Assembly: GCA_003576845.1 (NCBI GenBank)
Contig: QEVJ01000004.1
Span: forward strand, 1 to 64,000
Reading direction: 5' to 3'
Origin: Planctomycetota bacterium
GTDB taxonomy: Bacteria > Planctomycetota > Planctomycetia > Pirellulales > PLA5
DNA length: 64,000 bases
Made by a program: the position numbers and the translations under genes. Below are positions 41,911 through 49,993 of the stretch, one piece after another (position 1 is the first letter of the stretch; every line of letters starts with the position of its first letter). The notes under the pieces are model-generated. The model did no database searches, was not told the origin of the DNA, and was given only the letters and a program-made list of their open reading frames with translations.

Positions 41911-42879
41911 ATGGGGCGTTTCTTTCACAACCCGAGCTTCAACGAATATGCGACGTTACTCGGACAACTGCATGTGCTCATGGCGACTGGACGTGGCGAA
42001 ACCGACGAAGCCGAGGATGTGCGCGAACGTATGGACGCGCCTTGGGACCAACTCGATAGGGAGGAGTCTCGCCTATTGCGTGGGCTGTCCTCCGACTTGT
42101 ATTCAATTGGCGTCGCAAGAGACCGACTCATTGAAAAAGTGGAAGATGTCGAGTTTGGGCTATTCACCGACGCAATGAGTCGTGAGGATTGGCCGACCGC
42201 GCTCGACATCGTTCGCCGAAACGAGAATAAGATGCACGCTGCCGAAGTCGCGTTTGTTCGCGGGGTTTGTTGGGCACGATTGCAGCAGCCTCGCATTGCG
42301 CTTCACTTTCTCGACGAGGCTTATCGTTTGGGTCGTCGAGACGTGTTTCAAGACGTACTATCGATGACCTGTGAAGTGGAGATTGGAATCACCGATAAAG
42401 CGGCAGCACGGGCCGTTGAAGTAGCACAGGAATCGCAGCACCCGCTTGTAATCCTAAGGGCCGCGACGGTACTGCTAGACTATGCACTGCGTACGCACGA
42501 CGATCTTCGAGCCCGGCGTGTCGCGGGAGCGCTTACGGCGTTTCAGAAAGGCCTGGCGTTGGCTAACAACGGTTTGGTCGATCCGACCGAACGAGCCTTG
42601 CTCAGCGTCGAGATTCTGAACGCCCACATCCAATTGGCTATTGCATACGACGCGTTGGACGAATTGGAACATGCCAGGAACTCATGTCTCGCAGCATTGG
42701 ATATGGATCCGACCAACGAACATGCATTGACCCTGCTCGGGTGGTTGGATCGACGATTGAACGCCAACTCGCGGCAAGCAGAACGGCCCGATGCCTTTCG
42801 TATAAAACAGCATCGTTCGGCAATTATGGACGCGGGGCAAATCCTCGCGTCGATTACCCCGCAACCGTCATTGGGATAG
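41911..42879 (+). CDS. TPR-like hypothetical protein, partner of the preceding gene
   Basis: A 322-residue cytoplasmic protein of antiparallel helices. TPR-like pieces: AMSREDWPTALDIVRRNENKMHAAEVAFVRGVCWARLQQPRIALHFLDEAYRLG and QLAIAYDALDELEHARNSCLAALDMDPTNEHALTLLGWL. The N-terminal half has FFHNPSFNEYATLLGQLHVLM, with no named domain. There is no signal peptide. The ATG at 41911 lies 3 bases after the stop of the motif protein, and a GAGGAG lies inside the previous gene's last codons, so translation is likely coupled. It could bind or regulate that protein (inference). Confidence 0.65.
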   Translation: MGRFFHNPSFNEYATLLGQLHVLMATGRGETDEAEDVRERMDAPWDQLDREESRLLRGLSSDLYSIGVARDRLIEKVEDVEFGLFTDAMSREDWPTALDIVRRNENKMHAAEVAFVRGVCWARLQQPRIALHFLDEAYRLGRRDVFQDVLSMTCEVEIGITDKAAARAVEVAQESQHPLVILRAATVLLDYALRTHDDLRARRVAGALTAFQKGLALANNGLVDPTERALLSVEILNAHIQLAIAYDALDELEHARNSCLAALDMDPTNEHALTLLGWLDRRLNANSRQAERPDAFRIKQHRSAIMDAGQILASITPQPSLG

Positions 42880-42946
42880 GGCTTCATCTGCTATTCGATT
42901 TCGTGAATTGACGAGTTCGACCATAGGAACGGTCACGAATCTCGTT

Positions 42947-43153
42947 ATGGCGTTCGAGCGCTTATCCACGGCGGATCGGGAGCGTGCTCTTCGGTTGCTC
43001 TGCGATTCGTTTGCCCGAGAGGAGTTCGCGCCTCTCTCGGACGAGACGCTAAACCAGATTGCGGACGACACGCTGATCGAACTCGATCGCAGCGAGTGGT
43101 CGGTTCACGTAACAAATAAAGGCGGCCACACATCGCCGTGCGGCCGCCTTTGA
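42947..43153 (+). CDS. Small conserved-type hypothetical protein, possibly truncated
   Basis: A 68-residue frame: MAFERLSTADRERALRLLC, then EEFAPLSDETLNQIADDTLIELDRSEW. The pattern AFExLSxxDRxxAL...LSDExLxxIADxxLxELDR is that of small helical proteins, possibly antitoxin-like. The last about 15 residues are encoded by the terminator hairpin (43118-43151), which suggests the gene has lost its natural end. No clear ribosome binding site. A TTG start at 42908 is also possible. Confidence 0.4.
   Translation: MAFERLSTADRERALRLLCDSFAREEFAPLSDETLNQIADDTLIELDRSEWSVHVTNKGGHTSPCGRL
43118..43151. terminator. Bidirectional terminator hairpin
   Basis: AAAGGCGGCC (43118-43127) pairs with GGCCGCCTTT (43142-43151). 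Read on the minus strand it is followed by ATTTGTT. It lies 35 bases beyond the stop of the convergent TlpA-like gene and would terminate that gene as well as plus-strand transcription. Confidence 0.75.
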
Positions 43154-43185
43154 GAGCATACCGGGCAGACTGTCGCCGAAACGGA

Positions 43186-44304
43186 CTACTTGCTCGCTTC
43201 CGCCGTCGCCGTCTTCTCCTCCGTCTTCGGCTCGTCCGTCGAATCCGACGAGCCGAGCAGCTTTTCCAGCAGCTTGCCGAGTTCCGGGCCGCGGGCGTTG
43301 AGCGAGACGACCTTGCCTTGCTGATCGACGAGAATCACGGTCGGAATGCCCGAGATGCCGTAGTGTACCGCGACGGGATGTTTCCAGCCGGCCTCGTCCT
43401 CGAAAAGTTGGGCCCATTTGGTGCCTTCCTTTTCCAGAAACGCTTCGAGCTTCTTGCGATCGGTGTCGAGGCTAATGCCGACGATCTCGAAACCTTTGGC
43501 GTGGTACTTTTCGTAGTTCTTCTTCACGTTCGGCAGCTCGCCGATGCACGGGCCGCACCACGTGGCCCAGAAGTCGACCAGGACGACCTTGCCCTTGCTG
43601 TACGCCTTCCAATCAAAGTCGCTGCCGTCGACGAGCTTGCCCTTGATCTCGATTTCGTTGCCGAGCAGGTTCATGCGACGGAGCGTGCCGGCCATCGACT
43701 CGACGATCGGTTTGAGGTCTTCGTTCTTTTCCGCGGCCTTGGCCAGGACGTCACTAAAGGCCGTAAGCGCTTCTTTCGCCAGATCCGTCTTGCCGCTGAA
43801 CTCGAGCTGTTGCGCGACGGCCCGCGCAATGGCGGCATCGTTCGGCTCGAACTCGTCGGCCTCCTTCGACGCGAGATATTCCTTAGTCTCGCCGATGATC
43901 TCGCGGATCACCTTGTCGTCGCCGGTCCGCAACTCGCCCAGCCGCGCGACGAGCAATAGGAATTGGGCCTTGCGGTAGTGCTCCGATTTCTTGTTGCCCT
44001 TTTCGAGTTCCATTACCTTGGCGGCCGCTTGACGAATCGCCGGGCCGGCCTTTTCGCGGTGCGCTTCGAACTCCTCGCGCGAATTGACGCGGTGGTTCTG
44101 AAGCCCTTCGATGAACTTGATGAGCGCCGCGGCATCCGCGTCCTTGGGCAACTCGTAAATGTTCTTGTCTTCGCCGCCTTCTTTCTTCTCATCGGCCTTG
44201 GCATCGGTCTTTTCGTCCTGAGCCATTGCCGTCGCGGCAAGAGAAAACGCGCTCGCGAGGCAGGCCACCAGTGCCAGCTTCCACGTCTGTTGAAGAACCG
44301 ACAT
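43186..44304 (-). CDS. Exported TlpA/ResA-type thioredoxin-fold protein
   Basis: A 372-residue protein: signal peptide (LALVACLASAFSLAATAMA), a charged Lys/Glu/Asp linker, a helical middle region (about 50-210) and a C-terminal thioredoxin-like domain. The latter has VVLVDFWATWCGPCIGELPNVKK, with the redox motif Cys250-Gly-Pro-Cys253, and the cis-Pro loop SGIPTVILVDQQGK. It resembles TlpA/ResA proteins that reduce cytochrome or other extracytoplasmic disulfides; planctomycete genomes contain many with long N-terminal helical extensions. ATG at 44304 with GGAG about 8 bases upstream. Last gene before a hairpin terminator. Confidence 0.9.
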   Translation of the reverse strand: MSVLQQTWKLALVACLASAFSLAATAMAQDEKTDAKADEKKEGGEDKNIYELPKDADAAALIKFIEGLQNHRVNSREEFEAHREKAGPAIRQAAAKVMELEKGNKKSEHYRKAQFLLLVARLGELRTGDDKVIREIIGETKEYLASKEADEFEPNDAAIARAVAQQLEFSGKTDLAKEALTAFSDVLAKAAEKNEDLKPIVESMAGTLRRMNLLGNEIEIKGKLVDGSDFDWKAYSKGKVVLVDFWATWCGPCIGELPNVKKNYEKYHAKGFEIVGISLDTDRKKLEAFLEKEGTKWAQLFEDEAGWKHPVAVHYGISGIPTVILVDQQGKVVSLNARGPELGKLLEKLLGSSDSTDEPKTEEKTATAEASK

Positions 44305-44511
44305 ACGATTCGCTCCTGATTGTTGGAATGCCGAAGGGGCACAAAGGCAGGTGGGCCAAACTGCGGCGTCGAGAAATCGGCCGCAGGCGGGGTCCGGCCG
44401 TGGCCGGCGATACAGAAAAGCCTAACGCTGCGGCCGCGGCAAAGCAATGCGCGACCGCCCGGATTGGCGGCGAAAACCCGCGGTTCCCCAGTGCCGGTCG
44501 AGCACAGGATC

Positions 44512-44913
44512 CTAGCGCCCTTCGCCCTGGCGGACGCGGCCGCAAGCCCCGATCAGGCGGATCACCTGCCGCTTGGCGATTTCCGCGCCGCCCGGGTCCT
44601 TGAGCGTCTTGGACAGTTCCGCGGCCCGGTCGGCCAGTTCCCCGCAGCCGTGCGTGGCCCCGCTCCCGGCGAGGTAGTCAGCCTGCCGCGCGACCTCCGG
44701 CCAATCTTCGGCCGACGCCGCGTCCACGATCAAATCGACGTGGTTGACCAGGCTTTCCATGAACCGTGATATCCGGGCGTTGTCCCGCGCGATCCGGGCC
44801 GATAGGGCGGAAATGTCCTTCGCCGCGAAGCCCGGCGGAGTCGCCGCCGCCTTTTTCTTGGCGGGGGCCGTCTTGGGCAAAGGCGATTTCTTAGGCTTGG
44901 CGCGTGGCGACAT
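44512..44913 (-). CDS. Hpt-like four-helix protein without the phospho-acceptor His
   Basis: A 133-residue protein. After a basic Lys/Pro/Ala N-terminal tail (about 1-30) it shows helices resembling an Hpt (histidine phosphotransfer) bundle: ARIARDNARISRFMESLVNHVDLIVDAASAEDWPEVARQADYLAGSGATHGCGELADRAAELSKTL. Hpt domains have His in the motif xAHxLKGxxxxxG; here the corresponding segment is QADYLAGSGATHG with Asp instead of His. Phosphotransfer is therefore unlikely at that site. The ATG at 44913 has GGGAG upstream. No kinase is adjacent. Similarity is by helix pattern only. Confidence 0.55.
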   Translation of the reverse strand: MSPRAKPKKSPLPKTAPAKKKAAATPPGFAAKDISALSARIARDNARISRFMESLVNHVDLIVDAASAEDWPEVARQADYLAGSGATHGCGELADRAAELSKTLKDPGGAEIAKRQVIRLIGACGRVRQGEGR

Positions 44914-45278
44914 CGAGGTGGCTCCCGTGTTCCAAGACGGTGCGTCGAGTTCATCGCGGCGAGTGGCCCGCAAGCGCATGGCCTCGCACGCCGCGACCGA
45001 CGGACGTTGAAACTCTACGCCACGTTGCCAAAAAGCAAACGCCGCCGGGAGCGAAAAAGCGACGTTTCCAGAAAGCCGCGAAACGCCACAACCGTCGCGA
45101 CCGGTGCGACAAGAATCTCGCGAACGATCGTCGAACTTCGCCCAATCGGCACGGCCAGCGCAAACGATATTCCGCGATTGCCGCGAATTTGACCTGTGGG
45201 AGGCGAATCCTTTCGCCGAAGCGTCCGCATCGACCCAAATCGGCGAAAGGATTCGCCTCCTGCGTCGATAGACCAGGG
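44914..45278. other. Intergenic region holding repeat copy 3
   Basis: 365 bases with no recognised gene. It contains copy 3 of the GGCGAAAGGATTCGCC inverted repeat at 45199-45260 near the convergent gene end. Confidence 0.5.
45199..45260. repeat. GGCGAAAGGATTCGCC-type inverted repeat, copy 3
   Basis: Arms at 45199-45219 and 45240-45260 are perfectly complementary over 21 bases (core GGCGAATCCTTTCGCC), with a 20-base loop. It lies downstream of the gene ending at 45279 on the minus strand. Confidence 0.85.
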
Positions 45279-45617
45279 TCAGGCCGCCCTGCGCATTGCC
45301 GGCTGAACCGCGCTACGCGTCCGAATCACGTCGATCGCGCGAACCACCGCCAGGTCCAGCGCCTCTGTCCGAATGCGGGCCTGCGACGCCGCGGCAAGCT
45401 GTGGCCGGCTCAACAGGACAAGCTCGACCTGGCGGCGAACGATCGCCGCGCTCCGCGCTCGCACATAACCGCGGGCTTCGGCCAGCGGCATCGTGCTCGC
45501 CCGCGTGCCGACGTGCTGCCAGACGGCCGTTTCACAGCGCCGCGCCGCGTCGGCCGCCAGCGTCCTAAGTGTCCGGTCGTCCTGAAACCAACTTTGCAGA
45601 ATCGCTCGCAGGCCCAT
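45279..45617 (-). CDS. Small hypothetical helical protein
   Basis: A 112-residue, Arg/Ala-rich helical protein: MGLRAILQSWFQDDRTLRTLAADAARRCETAVWQHVGTRASTM..., ending AVQPAMRRAA. No signal peptide or named domain. It is likely to be a real gene, as AAGGAAGGAA lies at a fitting distance before ATG 45617 and a long YVRARSAAIVRRQVELVLL helix follows. It may be a planctomycete-specific protein. Function unknown. Confidence 0.55.
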   Translation of the reverse strand: MGLRAILQSWFQDDRTLRTLAADAARRCETAVWQHVGTRASTMPLAEARGYVRARSAAIVRRQVELVLLSRPQLAAASQARIRTEALDLAVVRAIDVIRTRSAVQPAMRRAA

Positions 45618-46026
45618 GTCGACGTCTTCCTTCCTTGGCGAATCGGGCGAGCCGTTGCCGCGGGCATCGGCGGCTCAGAACCGTGTTGATCGGCGACCGC
45701 CGGCGGCCGTCCTGGCCGAGTTCGCGTGTCGCAGCGGCGGTGTATTCGTGTGGCCGCGTTGTCGCGGGGAGCATGCTTCGCGGCCGGCGTGCTGTCGTTG
45801 ACACCCGCCGACCGTTGCCGACGTCCCAGTCCCGAACGAACCCGCCGCTGGTTCAACATCGGCGGGCAAACGGCCGCGTCTCGACGCCGCTTCCGCATGC
45901 CCGGCAAAGTCGCCGCTAAGATGGAAGGTCTGGCTAACCGGCGCAGCAGTCGCGACGCGATGTTGCCGGCAAAGCTTGCTGGCCTTGACCGAGCGGTAGG
46001 GTTTTCCTAAGTTACCTGACGAGCAC
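45618..46026. other. Non-coding stretch before tRNA-Cys
   Basis: 409 bases without a recognised gene. Its end holds the promoter of tRNA-Cys (45985-46013). Confidence 0.45.
45985..46013 (+). promoter_or_regulatory. Promoter of tRNA-Cys
   Basis: TTGACC (45985-45990), a 17-base spacer and TAAGTT (46008-46013) lie just upstream of the tRNA. The predicted transcription start is about 46020, seven bases before the tRNA. Confidence 0.6.
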
Positions 46027-46099
46027 GGCGCCGTACCCAAGTGGCTAAGGGAGCGGATTGCAAATCCGCGATGCGGCGGTTCGAATCCGCCCGGCGCCT
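46027..46099 (+). tRNA. tRNA-Cys (anticodon GCA)
   Basis: The cloverleaf is complete. The acceptor stem is GGCGCCG (46027-46033) with CGGCGCC (46092-46098), and the discriminator base is T, normal for Cys. The D-loop has AAGTGGCTAAGGGA, the anticodon arm GCGGATTGCAAATCCGC reads GCA, and the T-arm has GGCGGTTCGAATCCGCC. CCA is not encoded. An intrinsic terminator lies at 46142-46176. Confidence 0.96.
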
Positions 46100-46500
46100 C
46101 TTTTCTCTTTCCGCGTAATCCTCGGCGTTTACGGGCCGGGAACCATCCGAAAAGGATGGTCGCCGCATTTTTTTTTGCGGAGATTCCCGCCGGTTCTGGC
46201 GTGGGGGTGGTGGGGTCCTTTGGTGCAAATTGGTGCAGATTGCGCCGTCTAAGCGCAAATTCGAAGGCACCTATTTGGGCACCTTTTTCCGCAATCTTGG
46301 CAGCATACCGGGCACCTCGGACGGGCGATTTTTGATTCCTATGTGCTGCCAGTTCTCAAACGCTTCTCGCCAGGCGACTGCCGAACAGGCCGCCTTCTTG
46401 CAGTCATCTGGTGGATACAACCAGTTTGTCGGACGGATGCGCGTTCGAACTCTCGGCAATGCTCGGTTTGGCGACTAAGGGTGGCGATCGCGCGAGCAAG
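46100..46500. other. tRNA-adjacent region with repeated GGTGCA/GGCACC boxes
   Basis: 401 bases between tRNA-Cys and the end of the murQ fusion gene. Besides a terminator it contains GGTGCA at 46222 and 46232 (10 bases apart) and GGCACC at 46266, 46278 and 46311. No intact gene is seen. Such spaced short repeats beside a tRNA can be remnants of a recombinase attachment region. Confidence 0.4.
46142..46176 (+). terminator. Rho-independent terminator after tRNA-Cys
   Basis: ACCATCC (46142-46148) pairs with GGATGGT (46154-46160) around GAAAA. Seven bases later comes a run of nine T (46168-46176). Confidence 0.8.
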
Positions 46501-48402
46501 CTACCCGCCCTTACGAAGCGCGTGCAATCGTGCAGCGATTCGTGCGGCGCCGACCTCGGGCTGGCCGACAGCGACAATCTGTTCGTCATAACGCACGCCA
46601 GCTCTGGCGAGACTCTCCGTGAGGCGGTCTCGTAGCAACAAAGAATGAACCAGAACGCCGCCGCCCGCCGCAATTGGCCAGCGCATGTCGGCGAAACGCG
46701 GATTGGCTCCGACGAGCCGCTCGACGACGCCCATTACTGCGGTGGCGAGCGTCGCGGCCGCCGCATCGACGATCGCACGGGCCACACGATCGCCTGATTC
46801 CGCGACTTCGACCACAAGTTCCGCGAGGGCGGCGACTCGCGCGCGATCGAATGCCGGAGCATAGATTGCCGGGATAAGTTGCTCTTTCGATTCGATGTCG
46901 AGGGCGGCGAACAGCGCATCGACAAGTTGCGTGGTTGGCCCGACGCCGTCGCACGCGCGGGCCACGCTCCTTAAACCGTCGACGGCGATGGCATAGCCGC
47001 TCCCTTCATCGCCTAGCAACGGCCCCCATCCCAGGGCGCGTTCGCAGTGCCCGTCCGGCGTGCGGCCAACGACGAGGGAACCGGTGCCGGAAATGACGGC
47101 GATGCCGTAGCCGTGCGGCGTACCGGCGGCGAGGATCGGCGCGCTATCGTCAACCACGTCGACGGCGGCTGCCCAATTCCGCGCGAGCGCAGCGCTTGCC
47201 ATGCGACGACGTTCCGCCGGGCGCCCCACGCCGGCCGCGGCGATCGTCACCATTGCCGCCGTCGTCGACTCCGGCATTCCTGCGGCGGCCTTGGCGTCGC
47301 GAATGGCAACTTCGATTTCGTGCGTTGCTCGTTGCCAACCAACGCAGTGCGGATTGGCGGCGCCGGCGGTTGCACGACCAATGCACGACACGACGCCATT
47401 CGCCCCGAGCTTCGCCACACACGCGGCAACGTGCGTTCCGCCCGCATCGACACCAATCACGAGGTCATTGGCTACCGACCGCTGCGCGGCGGGGACCGAG
47501 TTTTCCGATGCGCCGCTAACGAGAGCTGTACGAAGGTGCCCGTGCGCCTTATTCAGGAGTTCGCGGGCCGCGTCGGCGTCAATACGATGTCGATGGGCAA
47601 CGACGGCCGTTTTGAGTTCGAAGTTGCAGCGGCAAAGTAATATCCGGGCGTCGTACTCGGAGGCCCCGGTCAACTCGCGCACGATTCGCTCGGTTCGCGC
47701 GCGAAGCTTCTCGTTGGTCGCCCGCAGATCGACCATCAAGTTGCCGAAGGTCTTACCGAGCAGGACCATGGCGCCGGTCGTGAGCATATTCAGCACCATC
47801 TTGGTTGCCGTGCCGGCCTTCAGGCGAGTCGAACCGCTCAGCACTTCCGCGCCGACAATGGGCGTGATGGCGATTTCCGCATGGCCGGACACGGTTGAAC
47901 TATCGTTGCAACTGATCGAGATCGTCGCGGCGCCCTTTTTGCGGGCATGGTCAAGGCCGGCGACTACGTAGGGCGTGCGCCCGCTCGAGGCAATGCCGAC
48001 CACTGCGTCGCTTGCCGAAAGATTGACCCTGTCGAGATCGGCGATCGCAAGTTCAATGCGATCCTCCGCGCCCTCGACGGCCCGCACGATTGCCGCGTCG
48101 CCCCCGGCGATCAAGCCGACGACCTGACCGGGCGGCGAGTTGAACGTGGGCGGACATTCGACGGCATCAAGCACGCCTAGCCTGCCCGACGTTCCCGCGC
48201 CAAGGTAGATCAGCCGACCATCCTGCCGCAGGCACGCCGCGATTACGTCGATTGCCGCCGCAATGGCCGGCGCTTCGCAACCGACGGCCGGCGCGATGCG
48301 ATGATCCTCGACGTTCATCAACCGCACAATCTCCAACGCGGAAAGCTGGTCCAGCGCTTCGGAGGCGGGATTTCGCCGTTCGGTCGTGAGATTGTGGTCC
48401 AC
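46501..48402 (-). CDS. murQ: Bifunctional N-acetylmuramic acid 6-phosphate etherase / amino-sugar kinase fusion
   Basis: A 633-residue fusion. Residues 1 to about 305 are MurQ, which cleaves MurNAc-6-phosphate to GlcNAc-6-phosphate and D-lactate. They show GAGTSGRLGVLDAVECPPTF (68-87) with the catalytic Glu82, EGAED with Glu113, GIASSGRTPYV and GSTRLKAGTATKMVLNM. Residues about 312-633 are a BadF/BcrA/NagK-like ASKHA kinase: LVIGVDAGGTHVAACVA (phosphate-1 loop), VISGTGSLVVGR (about 436-447), LGWGPLLGDEGSGYAI (about 457-472) and the late PIAAGGGVL. The kinase is likely to make the substrate of the etherase, like MurK/NagK enzymes. GTG start at 48402. Divergent from the transporter and NamZ-like genes; 103 bases separate the starts. 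Confidence 0.92.
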   Translation of the reverse strand: MDHNLTTERRNPASEALDQLSALEIVRLMNVEDHRIAPAVGCEAPAIAAAIDVIAACLRQDGRLIYLGAGTSGRLGVLDAVECPPTFNSPPGQVVGLIAGGDAAIVRAVEGAEDRIELAIADLDRVNLSASDAVVGIASSGRTPYVVAGLDHARKKGAATISISCNDSSTVSGHAEIAITPIVGAEVLSGSTRLKAGTATKMVLNMLTTGAMVLLGKTFGNLMVDLRATNEKLRARTERIVRELTGASEYDARILLCRCNFELKTAVVAHRHRIDADAARELLNKAHGHLRTALVSGASENSVPAAQRSVANDLVIGVDAGGTHVAACVAKLGANGVVSCIGRATAGAANPHCVGWQRATHEIEVAIRDAKAAAGMPESTTAAMVTIAAAGVGRPAERRRMASAALARNWAAAVDVVDDSAPILAAGTPHGYGIAVISGTGSLVVGRTPDGHCERALGWGPLLGDEGSGYAIAVDGLRSVARACDGVGPTTQLVDALFAALDIESKEQLIPAIYAPAFDRARVAALAELVVEVAESGDRVARAIVDAAAATLATAVMGVVERLVGANPRFADMRWPIAAGGGVLVHSLLLRDRLTESLARAGVRYDEQIVAVGQPEVGAARIAARLHALRKGG

Positions 48403-48505
48403 GCAACCCGCCTATTATGCTATCTGGAGTTCGAAAGCGCGGCATCGAGCACCGCAACATCGCATTGTAAATGCCCCGACGCCACACGGTAGGGATGAAT
48501 TCAGG

Positions 48506-49993
48506 ATGCACTCGGCGATTAGCATTCCCGATGCGGCGATCATCGTCCTGTATCTGACGGTTGTTGTTGGGGTTGGCCTGTGGATTGGGCGGCGGCAGCG
48601 CGACGTCCGCGGTTTTTTGCTGGCCGACCGCGAGCTACCGTGGTGGCTGCTGCTGCTGTCCATCGTGGCGACGGAAACGAGTTCGGTTACGTTTCTGAGT
48701 GTGCCCGGAATCGCGTATGGTGGCGACCTGACGTTCCTGCAAGTGTCAATCGGATATGTTGTCGGTCGCTACGTCGTGGTGGCGTTGCTGCTGCCGTCTT
48801 ACTTCCGCGGGCAGATCTTCACGGCCTACGAGGTGCTGGATCGCCAGTTCGGCGCGGCAACGAAGCGCGTCGCGTCGTTGTTGTTCGTCGTCACTCGTTG
48901 CGCGGCCGACGGCCTGCGCCTTTACCTGACGGCGATTGCCTTACGGCTTGTCTTGTTTGGCGCGGTGCGCGAGCATATCGTACAGCACCCGACATTTGAC
49001 CACGAGCTTTTCTGGTCGATTGTGCTCGCCGGCGGAGGCACGATTTTGTATACGTGCATGGGCGGTATCAAAGCGGTGGTGTGGACCGATTTCATCCAGT
49101 TCTTCGTCTACGTGGCCGGCGCCCTTGTCAGCGCGGTCACCATCGTGATTCGACTCGCCGAGAGCGGGCACGGCTGGAGCAACTTGCCGCTCGACGCGGC
49201 GAAACTACGCGTGTTCGACTTGTCGTGGGACCTCGCCAACAGTTACACGCTGTGGTCGGGAATCCTCGGCGGAGCGTTCATTTCGCTGGCTACGCATGGC
49301 GCCGATCAACTTATGGTGCAGCGGTATCTTTCCGCCCGCAGTCCGGCCGATGCCGCTCGCGCATTGTGGGCTAGCGGTTGGGTCGTGCTGATTCAGTTTG
49401 CCGGATTTCTGTCGATCGGCCTGGGCCTGGCGGCATATTATGGCGGAAGGCATTTCGCAACGTCCGACGAAGTGTTTGCCACGTTCATCGTGGAAGAACT
49501 TCCGATCGGGGCCATTGGTTTGACGCTCGCGGCAGTATTTGCGGCGGCGATGTCGACCCTTTCCGGTTCACTCAATTCGCTTGCCGGAGCCGCCGTCAAC
49601 GACTTCTACCTGCCGCTATGGGCGAAAGACGCGTCGCCCCGGCACGTTCTCCGCGTCACGCGCGCCCTGACGATTGCATTTGGCGCGATCCAAATCGGCG
49701 TCGCCATGGGCGGACAGTTCCTCAGTCGCACCGTCGTCGAGGAAGTAATGGCCATCGCCGGCATGACGACGGGCGTCGTGCTGGGAGTTTTCCTGCTCGG
49801 CATATTCACGCGACGCGTCCAGCAGAGTGCGGCCATCGTCGGAATCGTTCTTGGACTGATGACGGTGGTAACGGTACGATTCGCTACTGCTCTCGGCTGG
49901 ACTTGGTATTCGATCGTCGGCGCGGGAGCGACATTTCTCGTCGCCGTCGGCGCGGATTCGCTACTTTCTCTCGGAAAGGTTAAGTCGCCATGA
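48506..49993 (+). CDS. Sodium:solute symporter family (SSS) transporter
   Basis: A 495-residue membrane protein with about 13 helices of the SSS/LeuT-like family. Seen: AIIVLYLTVVVGVGLWIGRR, then FLLADRELPWWLLLLSIVATETSSVTFLSVPG, an ILYTCMGGIKAVVWTDFIQFFVY segment, ATHGADQLMVQRYLSARS and FAAAMSTLSGSLNSLAGAAVNDFY (sodium-site Ser/Thr residues). Such carriers import sugars, sialic acid and other solutes. Its position between murQ-kinase and the NamZ-like gene suggests it takes up N-acetylmuramic acid, N-acetylglucosamine or a small muropeptide-derived sugar. ATG at 48506. The stop overlaps the start of the next gene (ATGA). Confidence 0.9.
   Translation: MHSAISIPDAAIIVLYLTVVVGVGLWIGRRQRDVRGFLLADRELPWWLLLLSIVATETSSVTFLSVPGIAYGGDLTFLQVSIGYVVGRYVVVALLLPSYFRGQIFTAYEVLDRQFGAATKRVASLLFVVTRCAADGLRLYLTAIALRLVLFGAVREHIVQHPTFDHELFWSIVLAGGGTILYTCMGGIKAVVWTDFIQFFVYVAGALVSAVTIVIRLAESGHGWSNLPLDAAKLRVFDLSWDLANSYTLWSGILGGAFISLATHGADQLMVQRYLSARSPADAARALWASGWVVLIQFAGFLSIGLGLAAYYGGRHFATSDEVFATFIVEELPIGAIGLTLAAVFAAAMSTLSGSLNSLAGAAVNDFYLPLWAKDASPRHVLRVTRALTIAFGAIQIGVAMGGQFLSRTVVEEVMAIAGMTTGVVLGVFLLGIFTRRVQQSAAIVGIVLGLMTVVTVRFATALGWTWYSIVGAGATFLVAVGADSLLSLGKVKSP

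Noticed and set aside
46230-46478. 82-codon frame after tRNA-Cys
   Set aside because: No family features and it runs through the GGTGCA/GGCACC boxes; better read as non-coding.
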